Shown here: in pieces, positions 53,601 through 62,370 of the stretch | How the letters are laid out: each line of letters begins with the position of its first letter | How positions within the stretch are numbered: the first letter of the stretch is position 1 | Source: an uncultured Verrucomicrobiota bacterium | GTDB taxonomy: Bacteria > Verrucomicrobiota > Kiritimatiellia > CAIVKH01 | NCBI GenBank assembly: GCA_937872895.1 | Contig: CALMUP010000019.1 | Coordinates: 124,001 to 188,000, forward strand | DNA length: 64,000 bases | Direction: 5' to 3' | Translations under genes and position numbers: made by a program | The notes under the pieces: generated by a model | The model's input: the letters and a program-made list of their open reading frames with translations, nothing else | Databases searched by the model: none | What the model was told of the DNA's origin: nothing

Positions 53601-54639
53601 CCCGGTCCGAAATCGCGAAGGCCTTCTGCTTGAACGCCTCGCGACCCTCCTCCGGATGTAGGTCGTAGAAGTGAAGCCGACCCACCACTTCCTCGGGCTT
53701 CCACCCCAGCAAGTCCTCGATGACCTCGCTTACGTAGGTGTAGAGCCCATCGATGTCGGCCTCCCACAGGATGGTGCGGCTGCGCTTTGCCAACTGGACA
53801 AATCGGGCCTCGCTCTGTGACAGGGCCTGCATCTGCCCCTTCACTGCCGTGCGCATACTATCCAGGGACCGGGCCAGGCTTTTCAACTCGCGGGTCCCGG
53901 CCACCGGCAGCGGCGCATCAAGATCCCCCGAGCTCATCCGGTCGGCCACCTCGGTGAGCAGCGCCACCGGCTTGGTCACCCGTCGGGCCAGGACAAACAC
54001 CGGCACACAGACCAGCGCCATCACCCCCGTTCCAACCGCCAGACCGGCACGCAAGGCGCTGTGCACCAGGGCGGCCCGCCGCTCCGACTGCACGCTGGCC
54101 CCGTGGATATAGGCGCGTCCCCGTGCATCACGGTGCGCAACCAACACCATCCGGCCATGGCCCCATTCGTTTTCAAACCCGGAAAAAACCGGCTGACCGA
54201 CCGCGGCCAACGCCCCGGAAAAGGCCCCGGGATCCTGGTGGGTTTCAAAAAAATGCGCACACGGCGAACTCGGATCCTGGAGGTCCGAATGGGTGGCCGA
54301 CGTGAACACCAACCGGCCGTCCTCAAGCTGCAGGACACTCCACAGGTACTGGAGATCCAAATCCCGGCACATGGCGTCATTGCGCTCGATCACGCGCTCG
54401 AATTCATCTTCCGTCAGGGAATCCGTACCATCCAGGCGGTCATGGAAATCCTCCCCGAGCAACGCCCGCGACATCTCGGCCGCGATCAGCAACCGCTGGT
54501 CATCCGCCTGCACCGCATCGTGGATGCGGAAGTAAGCCAGCAAGCCGGTGAACAACGCGGTAGCCAGACCAACCCCGAACAGGGCGATCACCGTCCAGTC
54601 AAAAAGAATGCTGCGCGATGACCCGTGGACGTTCACCAT
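50614..54639 (-). CDS. Membrane hybrid histidine kinase with PAS/GAF sensors
   Basis: A 1341-aa sensor. Two TM helices flank a periplasmic region (about 12-35 and 180-200), then a HAMP linker. Four PAS-like domains and one GAF domain follow (about 250-900). HisKA has the phosphorylated His in GGIAHDFNNMLG; HATPase shows NLCINARDAI and GTGLGLSTVYGI; a C-terminal receiver has DDE-like EDE, LLLTDVVMPD with the acceptor Asp and a late Lys. I prefer ATG 54639; the frame extends to 54690. No separate response regulator is adjacent. Confidence 0.92.
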   Translation of the reverse strand: MVNVHGSSRSILFDWTVIALFGVGLATALFTGLLAYFRIHDAVQADDQRLLIAAEMSRALLGEDFHDRLDGTDSLTEDEFERVIERNDAMCRDLDLQYLWSVLQLEDGRLVFTSATHSDLQDPSSPCAHFFETHQDPGAFSGALAAVGQPVFSGFENEWGHGRMVLVAHRDARGRAYIHGASVQSERRAALVHSALRAGLAVGTGVMALVCVPVFVLARRVTKPVALLTEVADRMSSGDLDAPLPVAGTRELKSLARSLDSMRTAVKGQMQALSQSEARFVQLAKRSRTILWEADIDGLYTYVSEVIEDLLGWKPEEVVGRLHFYDLHPEEGREAFKQKAFAISDRGEDFSNLENPLLTRNGEVVWVDTSGMPIRDAAGKVVGYRGMDVDITHIKRFQDQVRMQTAMITSLLDSTPDLIFFKDQHGVYLGCNPAFAEFAGHPREAIIGRTDADLFDPEIAAGFVANDRLMLARLAPHRYDEWVTYRKDGRRVLLDTLKTPYQGADGAVLGILGISRDITERDRVEHALRQQSQLQAILMELASTYISVPLGLVDPALHQSLARLGRFVGADRAYLFEYNEDMSVCRNTHEWCAEGVVPVIDSLQALPMTSLGRMVETHRHGASVEIADVLAMAEGDPLRDELIRQEVRSIIMVPLMEAGRCYGFVGFDFVRATHACGEDERRLLQVFAQMLVNVRVRFRVEMAIEQSEEKWRSYIQSAPYGILVCDREGVVLDANDQVGVLLGSRTEHSVGGNLVDMLATDQRESLSLLMKRLHADGRAEAELSLRVEQERIRWVAVSAVRLGDDRNLFFLADITARREAVALLEMTKQSYLDVINAITEAIYIQNAEGIFIEVNEGAARFYGCGRESLIGQTPLTLAAPGLNNLEETQRMSFEVLRTGVPARFDFWAKRANGEVFPKEVVVHKGRFFGEDVLIATARDISDKKRLEEERERLQVQLMQAQKMESIGRLAGGIAHDFNNMLGVILGNAELALGRVPEDPTLRTELQEIQQAGKRSADLTRKLLAFARRQVTEPRVLNLNETVGGLLSMLRRMIGEHATLVWHPEERDALVKMDPSQIDQVLTNLCINARDAIRTTGTITIETRRVELDDRASLDHAGATPGSYILLSVSDNGCGMDRETLMRLFEPFFTTKPLGQGTGLGLSTVYGIVKQNGGFIEVSSALDQGSRFEVYLPRCPSREDSPEPVAAVEPEAVVAGRGTILVVEDEATILHLVRRMLERHGYRVLQATSSAEALERVREQAEGIDLLLTDVVMPDMNGRVLAERIAEIHPSIRCLYMSGYTGDVMDAHGILDHAVNFIRKPFSMQDLLAKVRLVMAAPPARG

Positions 54640-54782
54640 GAGCCCCAGCCTAACAACAGATTTGCCACAGCGAGACAACGCAATCGACAACTGAACCTGT
54701 TTCGGCTTTTCCCCGATACTTTATGACTGCCGTTGCGTTCTTACAAAGGCCCCCGCTTACCCTTAATCAGGTAAGCCCAGGG

Positions 54783-55751
54783 TCAACCAGCCACCAGCGC
54801 CAACGCATCCCGCGCCGAAAGATACCCGACCAGTTTGTTCCGGTACACCTGGTCGAGCACCGTCGCCGGGTCCGCGTCCACCCGCGCCTCGCGGAACAGC
54901 ACGCCGAACACCTCATCGCAAAACCGCGCGCGAAACGTGCGGTTCAGCGCGGCGTGCGCCTCGTGGATGGCCCACGGATCCGGCGCGCGTTCAATCATCC
55001 GCGCCACCCCGCGCGCCACCTCGTCCGGTTCCGGCGCCACCAGCCACGAGTTGTCCCGCGTGTAAAACACGTCACGTCCGCCCCGCGACGGCGTCGATAC
55101 CACCGGGATCCCGCACAACAGGTATTCCGACGAGGCGAAACACGCACCCTCCTCGACCGACAGGATCAACCCGACCCGGCTGCTGCCCAGCAACGCGGCG
55201 ATCCCGCCCTCCGGCAGCTCCCACACGAACCGCGCCCCGGACAACATCGAGGTGTCGACCTCCTTGTGCAGGCTGAACAACGACGCCGGCGCCACCACCA
55301 GATCCTCCACCTTCGCCGCCAGGTGCACCCGCTTGTAGGGCGCCAACTGGCTGACCAGGATGGCCCGGTTGGTCTTCGCCACCGGCTGCGGCCGCAATAC
55401 CCGGTCATCGAGCCACGCATTGTGGTTGACCCATGCCGCACGGAAACCCGCGCGCCGCGCCGCCGCCACCTCCTGCTCGGTGTTCCCCAGCACCCACACC
55501 CGCGACGGCGGCACCGGCGACGCCGCATACCATGCCGCCGCCGCCTCGAAGTACCGCTCGTCGGCATGCCAGAAGGTCATCCAGACGATGTGATCCTCCG
55601 GCCCCATCGCCGCGACCACCCGCCGCCACGCCCCAACCTCCTGCGCATGATACGGATCGAGCCGCGTCGCGTTGAGAAACACCCGCACCCGCCCCTGCCG
55701 GAACAACTCCCGGAACGAAACCATGACGTCCGCCTTCGCCTCGTCGCTCAT
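54783..55751 (-). CDS. Glycosyltransferase, GT4-like
   Basis: A 322-aa sugar transferase. The C-terminal donor-site region has LILSVEEGACFASSEYLLCGIPVVST with the E-x7-E-type acid residues, followed by a GG-R loop; the N-terminal half is shorter than in full GT4 enzymes. ATG 55751 overlaps the stop of the GT2 gene upstream by 4 nt. It belongs to a surface-glycan cluster; acceptor and donor are unknown. Confidence 0.8.
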   Translation of the reverse strand: MSDEAKADVMVSFRELFRQGRVRVFLNATRLDPYHAQEVGAWRRVVAAMGPEDHIVWMTFWHADERYFEAAAAWYAASPVPPSRVWVLGNTEQEVAAARRAGFRAAWVNHNAWLDDRVLRPQPVAKTNRAILVSQLAPYKRVHLAAKVEDLVVAPASLFSLHKEVDTSMLSGARFVWELPEGGIAALLGSSRVGLILSVEEGACFASSEYLLCGIPVVSTPSRGGRDVFYTRDNSWLVAPEPDEVARGVARMIERAPDPWAIHEAHAALNRTFRARFCDEVFGVLFREARVDADPATVLDQVYRNKLVGYLSARDALALVAG

Positions 55752-56521
55752 GGCAGATCCAGCCTCCGCTGCAACCGGATATTCGTCCGCTCGCGCCACC
55801 ACCACGACGGCCGCTGCCGCAGGATGTCCCACGCGAACCGTCGCAACAAGAACCGCCGCGCCGCATACTCGTGCCCGTTGACCGTGCTGACCCCGTCCGT
55901 CTCGTAGTACCGCACGACCGGCTCGGGGATCCGCTCCGCACCAAACCGCCGCGTGAACCGCAGGAAGAATTCGAGGTCCTCGAAACACCGCATCGCTTCG
56001 CGGAACATCCCGATCGACTGGAACACCCCGGCTCGCACACAACAGGTCTGGATGCCCAACCCGTAGGCCGCGTATCCCGAACTCCGGTCATCCATCACGC
56101 GGCCCCGCACCAGGTCCGGCGCCCGGATGACAAACGGCTCGCCCGCCACCGGCACCCGCTCGAGGTCGCCGTACACCATCGCGACCTCCGGCTTCCGCTC
56201 CAACACGTCCACCTGCCGCGCCAGCTTGCCCGGCAACCACGCATCGTCGGAATCCTGGAAGGCGATGAACCGCCCGCGCGCCTGTGCGATCCCGGTGTTG
56301 CGCGCCACCGACTGGCCGCGGTTGACGCCGAGCCGTATGACCCGCACCCGCGGATCCCCCACCGCCTCCGCCACCTCCGGTGTCCCGTCGGTGGACCCGT
56401 CATCCACCACCAGCAATTCGAGATCCGCAAACGATTGCTCCAGCACGCTACGCAGCGCCCGCGGCAGCAGATCCCGCCGGTTGAAGGCAGGAAGGACGAC
56501 GGTGACCGCGGGCGTGGGCAT
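55748..56521 (-). CDS. Family 2 glycosyltransferase
   Basis: A 257-aa GT-A enzyme: VTVVLPAFNRRDLLPRAL at the start, VVDDGSTDGTPEV, and QDSDDAWLPGK as the DxD site. ATG 56521 follows AGGAA; the frame upstream adds a non-family leader. It is divergent from the plus-strand glycosyltransferase run, so the 26-bp gap between 56521 and 56548 must contain control sites for both directions. Confidence 0.87.
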   Translation of the reverse strand: MPTPAVTVVLPAFNRRDLLPRALRSVLEQSFADLELLVVDDGSTDGTPEVAEAVGDPRVRVIRLGVNRGQSVARNTGIAQARGRFIAFQDSDDAWLPGKLARQVDVLERKPEVAMVYGDLERVPVAGEPFVIRAPDLVRGRVMDDRSSGYAAYGLGIQTCCVRAGVFQSIGMFREAMRCFEDLEFFLRFTRRFGAERIPEPVVRYYETDGVSTVNGHEYAARRFLLRRFAWDILRQRPSWWWRERTNIRLQRRLDLP

Positions 56522-56547
56522 GATTGATTCCTGGTTCCTGTTGTGCA

Positions 56548-57516
56548 ATGGTACGCGCCCAAATGGTATCGACGCCCCGGCCAGCAACACAAGAGCGAAG
56601 CATCCCGGACCCACCGCAGGTCAGCGTCTGCATCTGCACCTTCCGGCGCCCCGAAGGACTCCGCCTGCTGCTGGAGAGCCTGACCCGCCAGGAAAACGCC
56701 CCGCAGTTCGAGGTGATCGTCGTGGACAACGAGCCCGGCGAAACCGCGCGCACCGTGGCCTCGTCGTTCCTCGCGCGCCTCGACCTGACCTACCTCGCCG
56801 ACGCCTCCCCGTGCCTCGCCCGCGCCCGCAACCGCTCCGTGCAGGCCGCCCGCGGCGATGTCCTCGCCTTCGCCGACGACGACGAGGAAGTCCCGCCCGC
56901 ATGGCTCGCCACCCACCTCGCCACCCTGCACCGCTTCAACGCCGCCGCGACCTCCGGGCCGGTGCGCTACGTGTTCGATCCGCACATCCCCGACGACATC
57001 CGCGGCTGCCGCATCTTCCAGCGCCCCGCCCTCCCCACCTTCGCCAACCTCCCCTGGTTCTGGGCCTTCACCGGCAACGCCTGCATCCGCCGCTCCGCCC
57101 TGCCCGATCCCGACCACCCCTTCGCCGAACACTTCGGACGCACCGGCGGCGAGGACGTCGATTGCTTCAAGCGCATCGCCGAGGCCGGCGGCCGCCTCGT
57201 CTTCTCCGGCCCGGATACCTGCGTGACCGAACACCGCGACCACGCCCGCGCCAACCATGCCTGGATCCGCCGCCGCGCCCTGCGCAACGGCGGCAACCTC
57301 GCCGACATGCAGTGGCAACAGGAAACGCGCCTCCGCCGCGTGCACTATGCGGCCATGTGCGTGAAGCAGGGCCTCGCCCAGACCTGGCGCGCCCGCGGCC
57401 TCGCCCGCCACCAACCCGTCGAGGCCCTGAACCAGCGCATCGACGCCTGGATGAATTTCGGCCGCGCCCTCGCCGTCTTCGGCTACCGCTACCCGGAATA
57501 CGGAGCGCGCCGATGA
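56548..57516 (+). CDS. Family 2 glycosyltransferase
   Basis: A 322-aa GT2 enzyme. VSVCICTFRRPEGLRLLLES opens the fold, VVDNEPGETA follows and FADDDEEVP is the metal site; GNACIRRSAL and GGEDVDCFKRI are in the acceptor half. The start could also be ATG 56563. It is the first of five overlapping plus-strand glycan genes, each linked to the next by ATGA. Confidence 0.85.
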   Translation: MVRAQMVSTPRPATQERSIPDPPQVSVCICTFRRPEGLRLLLESLTRQENAPQFEVIVVDNEPGETARTVASSFLARLDLTYLADASPCLARARNRSVQAARGDVLAFADDDEEVPPAWLATHLATLHRFNAAATSGPVRYVFDPHIPDDIRGCRIFQRPALPTFANLPWFWAFTGNACIRRSALPDPDHPFAEHFGRTGGEDVDCFKRIAEAGGRLVFSGPDTCVTEHRDHARANHAWIRRRALRNGGNLADMQWQQETRLRRVHYAAMCVKQGLAQTWRARGLARHQPVEALNQRIDAWMNFGRALAVFGYRYPEYGARR

Positions 57517-59750
57517 ACCGCCCCGACTGGTCGGTCATGATCCCGGCCCACCAACCCGACCCGCGCCTGCTCGCCTTCACCCTCGCGTCCATCGCCGCCT
57601 CGGGCCTCGACCTGCGCACGAACCAGGTCGCCCTCGTCCTCGCCGGTCCGCGTTCCCCCGCGCTTGATGCGCTGATCGCCGACTGGCAACCGCGCGGCCT
57701 CGAGGTCCACACCCACCCCGGCACCGGCTCGCTGGCCAACGACTGGAACCACGCCCTTTCCCTCGCCCGCGGCCGCTTCCTCCACCTGCTGCACCAGGAC
57801 GACGCGGTGCGGCCCGGATTCTACGACGCCCTCGCCGCCGGCTTCGCCGCCGATCCACGCTGCGGCGCCGCCTGCACCCAGACCGAATTCATCGACACGC
57901 ACCACCAGCACCTCCGCTTCGGCCACCTCGACCAGCGCGACGCCGGTCCGTTGCGCCGCTGGATCGAACACCTCGTCGTCAACCTCGCCCTGCAATGCCC
58001 CTGCATCGCCGTGCGCCGCGAGGTGTATGAACGCATCGGACGCTTCGACCCCAGCTACACCTATTGCACCGATGCCGATCAATGGGCGCGCATCGCCACC
58101 GAGTATCCCGTCTGGTACGACCCGCGCCCGCTCGCCTGCTACCGCGAACATTCCGCCAGCGCGACCCACATCCTGTTCCCGCTGCCCCGCCGCTGGCGCG
58201 AACGGCGACGCTGCCTGCGCGCCGCCGCCGCCCGCCTGTCCCCGGTGATCCGCGCCACCGCCCTCGCCGCCGGCTCGCACTACCAGACCCGCCTCGCCCT
58301 CACCGAATGGAACAACGCCTGGCGCACCGCGACCCGCCCGCTCGACCGCATCCGCCTGCTGCTCTGGCACACCCGCCTCGGACCGCGCCGCGACCGCACC
58401 GCCATCCGCGAAAACCGCTACCCGGCACCCGTGCCCGGCCGACCGACCGAACGCTCCGCCGATCCCGCCACACCCCGCCATCCACGCGTGATGCTGCTCA
58501 GCGAGTTTTTCCCCCACCCGCCCGACCGCGCCGTCTTCGGCGTCTTCCAGCGCCTGTACCGCACCGTCGAAGGCTTGAGCCGCTACGGCCACCTCGACGC
58601 CGTGTTCTTCTGGTCGGACAACTACCAGGTCCCGCCCGACCAGGTCGCCGCCTACCACCGCCAACTCTCCGCCACCTGGCCGCTGAACGGCACCCTCCAC
58701 CTCGTGTCCACCTCGACCGGCCCGACCGCCGAAGCACACCGCCACCCTGTGCGCGCGCTGTACTGGCTGGTGCGCGGCGCGTTGAGCTTCATGCAGAACC
58801 GCCCGTCGTTCCGCTGCGGCGGTTCCGCCCAGGCCGACCACCTGCGCACCCTGCTGCTGGAACTCCAACCCGACCTGATCCTCGCCCACCGCACCGGCGT
58901 GGCCGGCACGCTGATGCGCCAGCACCTCGACCTCCCTCCCGTGGTGCTCGACCTCGAGGACATCGACCACGTGAAGATCCTGCGCTTCCACCGCGAAGCC
59001 GCCACCGCCCCGCCCGCCTGGCGCGTGCACCTGTGGGCGATGATCGCCCGGTGGTCGACCTTCAACGCAACCCGCTTCGCCAACCTGACCCTCGTCTGCT
59101 CGGAACGCGACCGCGCCACCTTGCGCCGCGTCGCCCCGTTCGCCCGCATCGCGATCCTCCCGAACACCTCCTTCGCCCGCCCGGCCCTGCCCCCCGCGCC
59201 CGGCCGCATCGCCCTGTTCGTCGGCGTCGCCTACTACCCGCCCAACGCCGAGGCCATCCGCTGGCTGGTGACGGACATCTGGCCGCGCGTGCGCGCCCGC
59301 TGCCCCGACGCCGTGGCCGTGATCGTCGGCGAAGGCGCCGCCGAAGCCGCCGGCGAAACCGACCCGCCCGGCATCCAGCTCGTCGGCTTCGCCCCCGACC
59401 TCGCCCTGCACTACCAGCACGCCTCGGTCTGCCTCTGCCCGATCCGCCGCGGCAGCGGCACCCGCATCAAGATCATCGAGGCCGCCTTCAGCGCCCGCCC
59501 GGTCGTCGCCACCACCATCGGCGCCGAAGGCCTGGCCTTCACCCACGGCACCGACATCCTGATCGCCGACACCACCGAGGCCTTCGCCGACGCGATCATC
59601 GACCTGTTCGAGCATCCTGCGCGCCGCGCCGAGATCGGCCACGCCGCCCGCCGCCGCGCCGATACCGACTACGCCCCCTCGGTGATCGTCGACCGCCTCG
59701 TCACCCTGCTCCGCGACACCGCCGCCGCCCGTCCGGAGGGCCGCGCATGA
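57513..59750 (+). CDS. GT2-GT4 glycosyltransferase fusion
   Basis: A 745-aa protein with two complete catalytic domains. Residues about 1-290 form a GT2 domain (SVMIPAHQPDPRLL, LHLLHQDDAVRPGFYD, CTDADQWARIA). After a Pro/Arg-rich linker (about 300-325), residues 330-735 form a GT4 domain with a late LCPIRRGSGTRIKIIEAA donor site. The two steps are thus coupled in one chain. The linker has no frameshift signs. Confidence 0.88.
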   Translation: MNRPDWSVMIPAHQPDPRLLAFTLASIAASGLDLRTNQVALVLAGPRSPALDALIADWQPRGLEVHTHPGTGSLANDWNHALSLARGRFLHLLHQDDAVRPGFYDALAAGFAADPRCGAACTQTEFIDTHHQHLRFGHLDQRDAGPLRRWIEHLVVNLALQCPCIAVRREVYERIGRFDPSYTYCTDADQWARIATEYPVWYDPRPLACYREHSASATHILFPLPRRWRERRRCLRAAAARLSPVIRATALAAGSHYQTRLALTEWNNAWRTATRPLDRIRLLLWHTRLGPRRDRTAIRENRYPAPVPGRPTERSADPATPRHPRVMLLSEFFPHPPDRAVFGVFQRLYRTVEGLSRYGHLDAVFFWSDNYQVPPDQVAAYHRQLSATWPLNGTLHLVSTSTGPTAEAHRHPVRALYWLVRGALSFMQNRPSFRCGGSAQADHLRTLLLELQPDLILAHRTGVAGTLMRQHLDLPPVVLDLEDIDHVKILRFHREAATAPPAWRVHLWAMIARWSTFNATRFANLTLVCSERDRATLRRVAPFARIAILPNTSFARPALPPAPGRIALFVGVAYYPPNAEAIRWLVTDIWPRVRARCPDAVAVIVGEGAAEAAGETDPPGIQLVGFAPDLALHYQHASVCLCPIRRGSGTRIKIIEAAFSARPVVATTIGAEGLAFTHGTDILIADTTEAFADAIIDLFEHPARRAEIGHAARRRADTDYAPSVIVDRLVTLLRDTAAARPEGRA

Positions 59751-60925
59751 GCCGCGCCGCCCACCCGCTCGCCTTCATCGGCGGCACCTCCGAACCCGGC
59801 GGCCTCCACGTGCACACCGCCGACGTCGCCCTCGCCGCCGCCGCATCCGGCCGCCACGTCACCGTGGTCTGCCCGAGCATCGACCACTTCAGCCCGATGC
59901 TGCGCGGCACCCCCGTGCAGGTCCGCGTCGTCCCGCCGCGCGACCTCGCCGAACCCCCGCGCCGCTACTGGCCGCGCGTGCTCGCCGGGCTCCGCGACGC
60001 CGTGGCCGTGCTCTGCCGCGGCAAACTCGCCGAAGGCTGCGCCGGCGACCTGCTCGCCATCCGCCGCGCCACCCGCCGCCTCCTCACCATCGAACACCGC
60101 GAAGTGGACAACCCCGCCCTCACCGCCCGCGACCTGCTTCTCCACGGACTGGCCATGCGCGTGACCGTGTACCGCAGCATCGCCGTCTCCGAAGCCATCG
60201 CCGACCAGGCCCGCCGCGACCTCCGTCTCCCGCGCCGCATGATCGCCTGCTGCCTGAACTGGTACGATCCGGACTTCCGTCCGCCCACCCCCGCCGAACG
60301 CGTCGCCGCCCGCACCGCCCTCGGCCTGCCGCTGGACGCCTGCGTGATCGGCTACCACGGACGCCTCGCCCCGGAGAAACGGGTGGATGCCCTGATCGAG
60401 GCCTTCGCCGCCGCGCGCACCCGCACCGACCAGCCGCTGCGGCTGGCCTTGATCGGCGACGGATGGAAACGGCGCGAACTCGAATCACGCCTGCACGAGC
60501 GCGGCATCGCCGACCTCGCCGTCATCACCGGCTGGCACCCCAACCCGCGCCACGCCCTCGCCGCCCTCGACATCTCCGTGTTGCCCAGCCTCGGCGAAGG
60601 CTTCCCGCTCGGCCTGCTCGAAGCCATGGCCACCGGCATTGCCTGCCTCGCCCACCCGATGTCCAGCACCACCCGCATCATCGACCCCGCACGCAACGGA
60701 CGCCTCGCCGACCTCGCCGATCCGGCCTCGTTCACCCGCGCGCTGCTCGAACTGGTCGCACTCGGTCCCGACGGCCGCGCCGCCCTCGGCCGCGCCGCCG
60801 CCGCGGACACGACACGCGACTTCGCGCGGGCCGCCCGCCTGCCCGCCGTGCTGCGCGCCCTCGGCATCGAACTTCCACCCGCAATGTTGCCCGACCGACC
60901 GCGCCACCTGGAGTTCGTGCGATGA
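59747..60925 (+). CDS. GT4 glycosyltransferase
   Basis: A 392-aa GT-B enzyme. The N-terminal GGLHVHTADVALAAAASGRHV region and C-terminal GYHGRLAPEKRVDALIEAFA, then LPSLGEGFPLGLLEAMATG with the usual catalytic Glu pair, identify the family. Starts by ATGA overlap with the fusion gene. Substrate unknown. Confidence 0.88.
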   Translation: MSRAAHPLAFIGGTSEPGGLHVHTADVALAAAASGRHVTVVCPSIDHFSPMLRGTPVQVRVVPPRDLAEPPRRYWPRVLAGLRDAVAVLCRGKLAEGCAGDLLAIRRATRRLLTIEHREVDNPALTARDLLLHGLAMRVTVYRSIAVSEAIADQARRDLRLPRRMIACCLNWYDPDFRPPTPAERVAARTALGLPLDACVIGYHGRLAPEKRVDALIEAFAAARTRTDQPLRLALIGDGWKRRELESRLHERGIADLAVITGWHPNPRHALAALDISVLPSLGEGFPLGLLEAMATGIACLAHPMSSTTRIIDPARNGRLADLADPASFTRALLELVALGPDGRAALGRAAAADTTRDFARAARLPAVLRALGIELPPAMLPDRPRHLEFVR

Positions 60926-61887
60926 ACCCCTCTATCAGCGTCATCATCCCCGCCTACAACCGGGCGCGCTTCCTCGACGCGGCGCTCGACTCGGTCTTCG
61001 CCCAGCAACACGCCCCGCCGTTCGAGGTCATCGCCGTCGATGATGCCAGCACCGACCGCACGCCCGACCTGCTCGCCGCCCGGATCGCACAGCACAACAC
61101 GCTGCGAGTGGTCACGCGCCGCCGCCGCGACCGCCACGGCCCCGCCGCCGCCCGCAACGCCGGCCTCGCCATCGCCCGCGCCCCGTGGATCGCCTTCCTC
61201 GACAGCGACGACACGTGGGAACCGGAAAAACTCGCGCACTTCCACGCCGCCATCGCCGACGGGGTCACGCTGATCGGAAGCAACTACTGGATGATCGGAG
61301 ACCGGCCCGAAGAGAACCGGACCATGTGGGATTTCCTCGAACAGGTCATGATTCCGTGGTGGCGCGGCGACCCGTTGATCCGGCAGGTCATCCCCGCCGA
61401 CGCCCTCGCCAACGACCGGTCGCGCCTCACCGACCCCTTCACCATCCGCCGCATGACCCTCGGCGGCTACCTGTGGCCGTCAACCACCTCGGTCATGGTC
61501 CGGCGCGATGCCGTGACCGATGCCGGCGGCTTCGATGAGCGCCTCGCCCGCACCGAGGACATGGACCTGTGGCTCAACCTGCTCGACCGCGGAAACTTCG
61601 CCTACATCGACCTGCCCCTCGCCCGCTACAACACCACCGGACGCGATGCCGGCCAAGGCCCCCGCTACGACGAACAGGCGCCCGAGCGGAAACACACCGC
61701 CTACCTGGAAATGAAAGCCCACCTGGATTTCCTGAAAACCCTGCCGCGCCGGTTCGAACTCGACGCCCCGGCCCGCGCCTTCTGGCACGACCGCATCCGC
61801 GCCTACCACGCCTACTGCGCCAAGGCCGCCGAACCCGGCCACCCCTGGCGCGCCCGCTGGCACCATTGGCGCAGCTCCACCCGATAA
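60922..61887 (+). CDS. Family 2 glycosyltransferase
   Basis: A 321-aa GT-A enzyme: ISVIIPAYNRARFLDAALDS, VDDASTDRTPDLL and LDSDDTWEPEK as DxD site, with DMDLWLNLLDRG as the acceptor-side acid motif. ATGA overlap with the GT4 gene. Last gene of the plus-strand glycan run. Confidence 0.87.
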   Translation: MNPSISVIIPAYNRARFLDAALDSVFAQQHAPPFEVIAVDDASTDRTPDLLAARIAQHNTLRVVTRRRRDRHGPAAARNAGLAIARAPWIAFLDSDDTWEPEKLAHFHAAIADGVTLIGSNYWMIGDRPEENRTMWDFLEQVMIPWWRGDPLIRQVIPADALANDRSRLTDPFTIRRMTLGGYLWPSTTSVMVRRDAVTDAGGFDERLARTEDMDLWLNLLDRGNFAYIDLPLARYNTTGRDAGQGPRYDEQAPERKHTAYLEMKAHLDFLKTLPRRFELDAPARAFWHDRIRAYHAYCAKAAEPGHPWRARWHHWRSSTR

Positions 61888-61932
61888 GTACACATCAGGA
61901 ACCCGTAACCGCTCGCCGGCGACGCGGTAACC

Positions 61933-62133
61933 TCAGTCGCGTTCCGCGCTGAAGTGCAGCGCCAGCGACATCACATACATCAGCGGAGGCAGGCAGATCA
62001 GGATGGCAAAACTGTTGCCGCCCGCCGGATTCGGATTCAGCCACGCCCGAAAGGCAAACGCCAACACCACCATCCAGACCAGCGATCCACCGACCAGCAT
62101 AAATCCCGACATCGACGACAGAAAACGCTTCAT
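61933..62133 (-). CDS. Small two-TM membrane protein
   Basis: A 66-aa protein with two hydrophobic helices separated by a short NPNPAGGN loop. ATG 62133 has GAGGAG at 6 nt; a TTG two codons upstream also opens the frame. No family recognised. It stands against the direction of its neighbours. Confidence 0.65.
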   Translation of the reverse strand: MKRFLSSMSGFMLVGGSLVWMVVLAFAFRAWLNPNPAGGNSFAILICLPPLMYVMSLALHFSAERD

Positions 62134-62370
62134 GATCAACTCCTCACGAGGCCATTACCCTACCATCATCCCACCCAAACACAAGCCGCGAGTTAAACAT
62201 TTTATCAAACCGCTTGAAGATGCTTACCCGCAACATCTTGTGCGCACTACACAAGCAGACATCCCTTCCGCCCGCCTCTTCGTTTTCCCTCTTCCCTCTT
62301 CTGTCTTCTGTCCTCCCTCTTCCGTCTTCACCATTGCCCCGCCGCCGCGCTCCCGGCATGATGCGGTCCC

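Noticed and set aside
50215-53661. Very long plus-strand open frame opposite the hybrid kinase
   Set aside because: A shadow frame of a GC-rich gene. The minus strand shows full PAS, HisKA, HATPase and receiver motifs.
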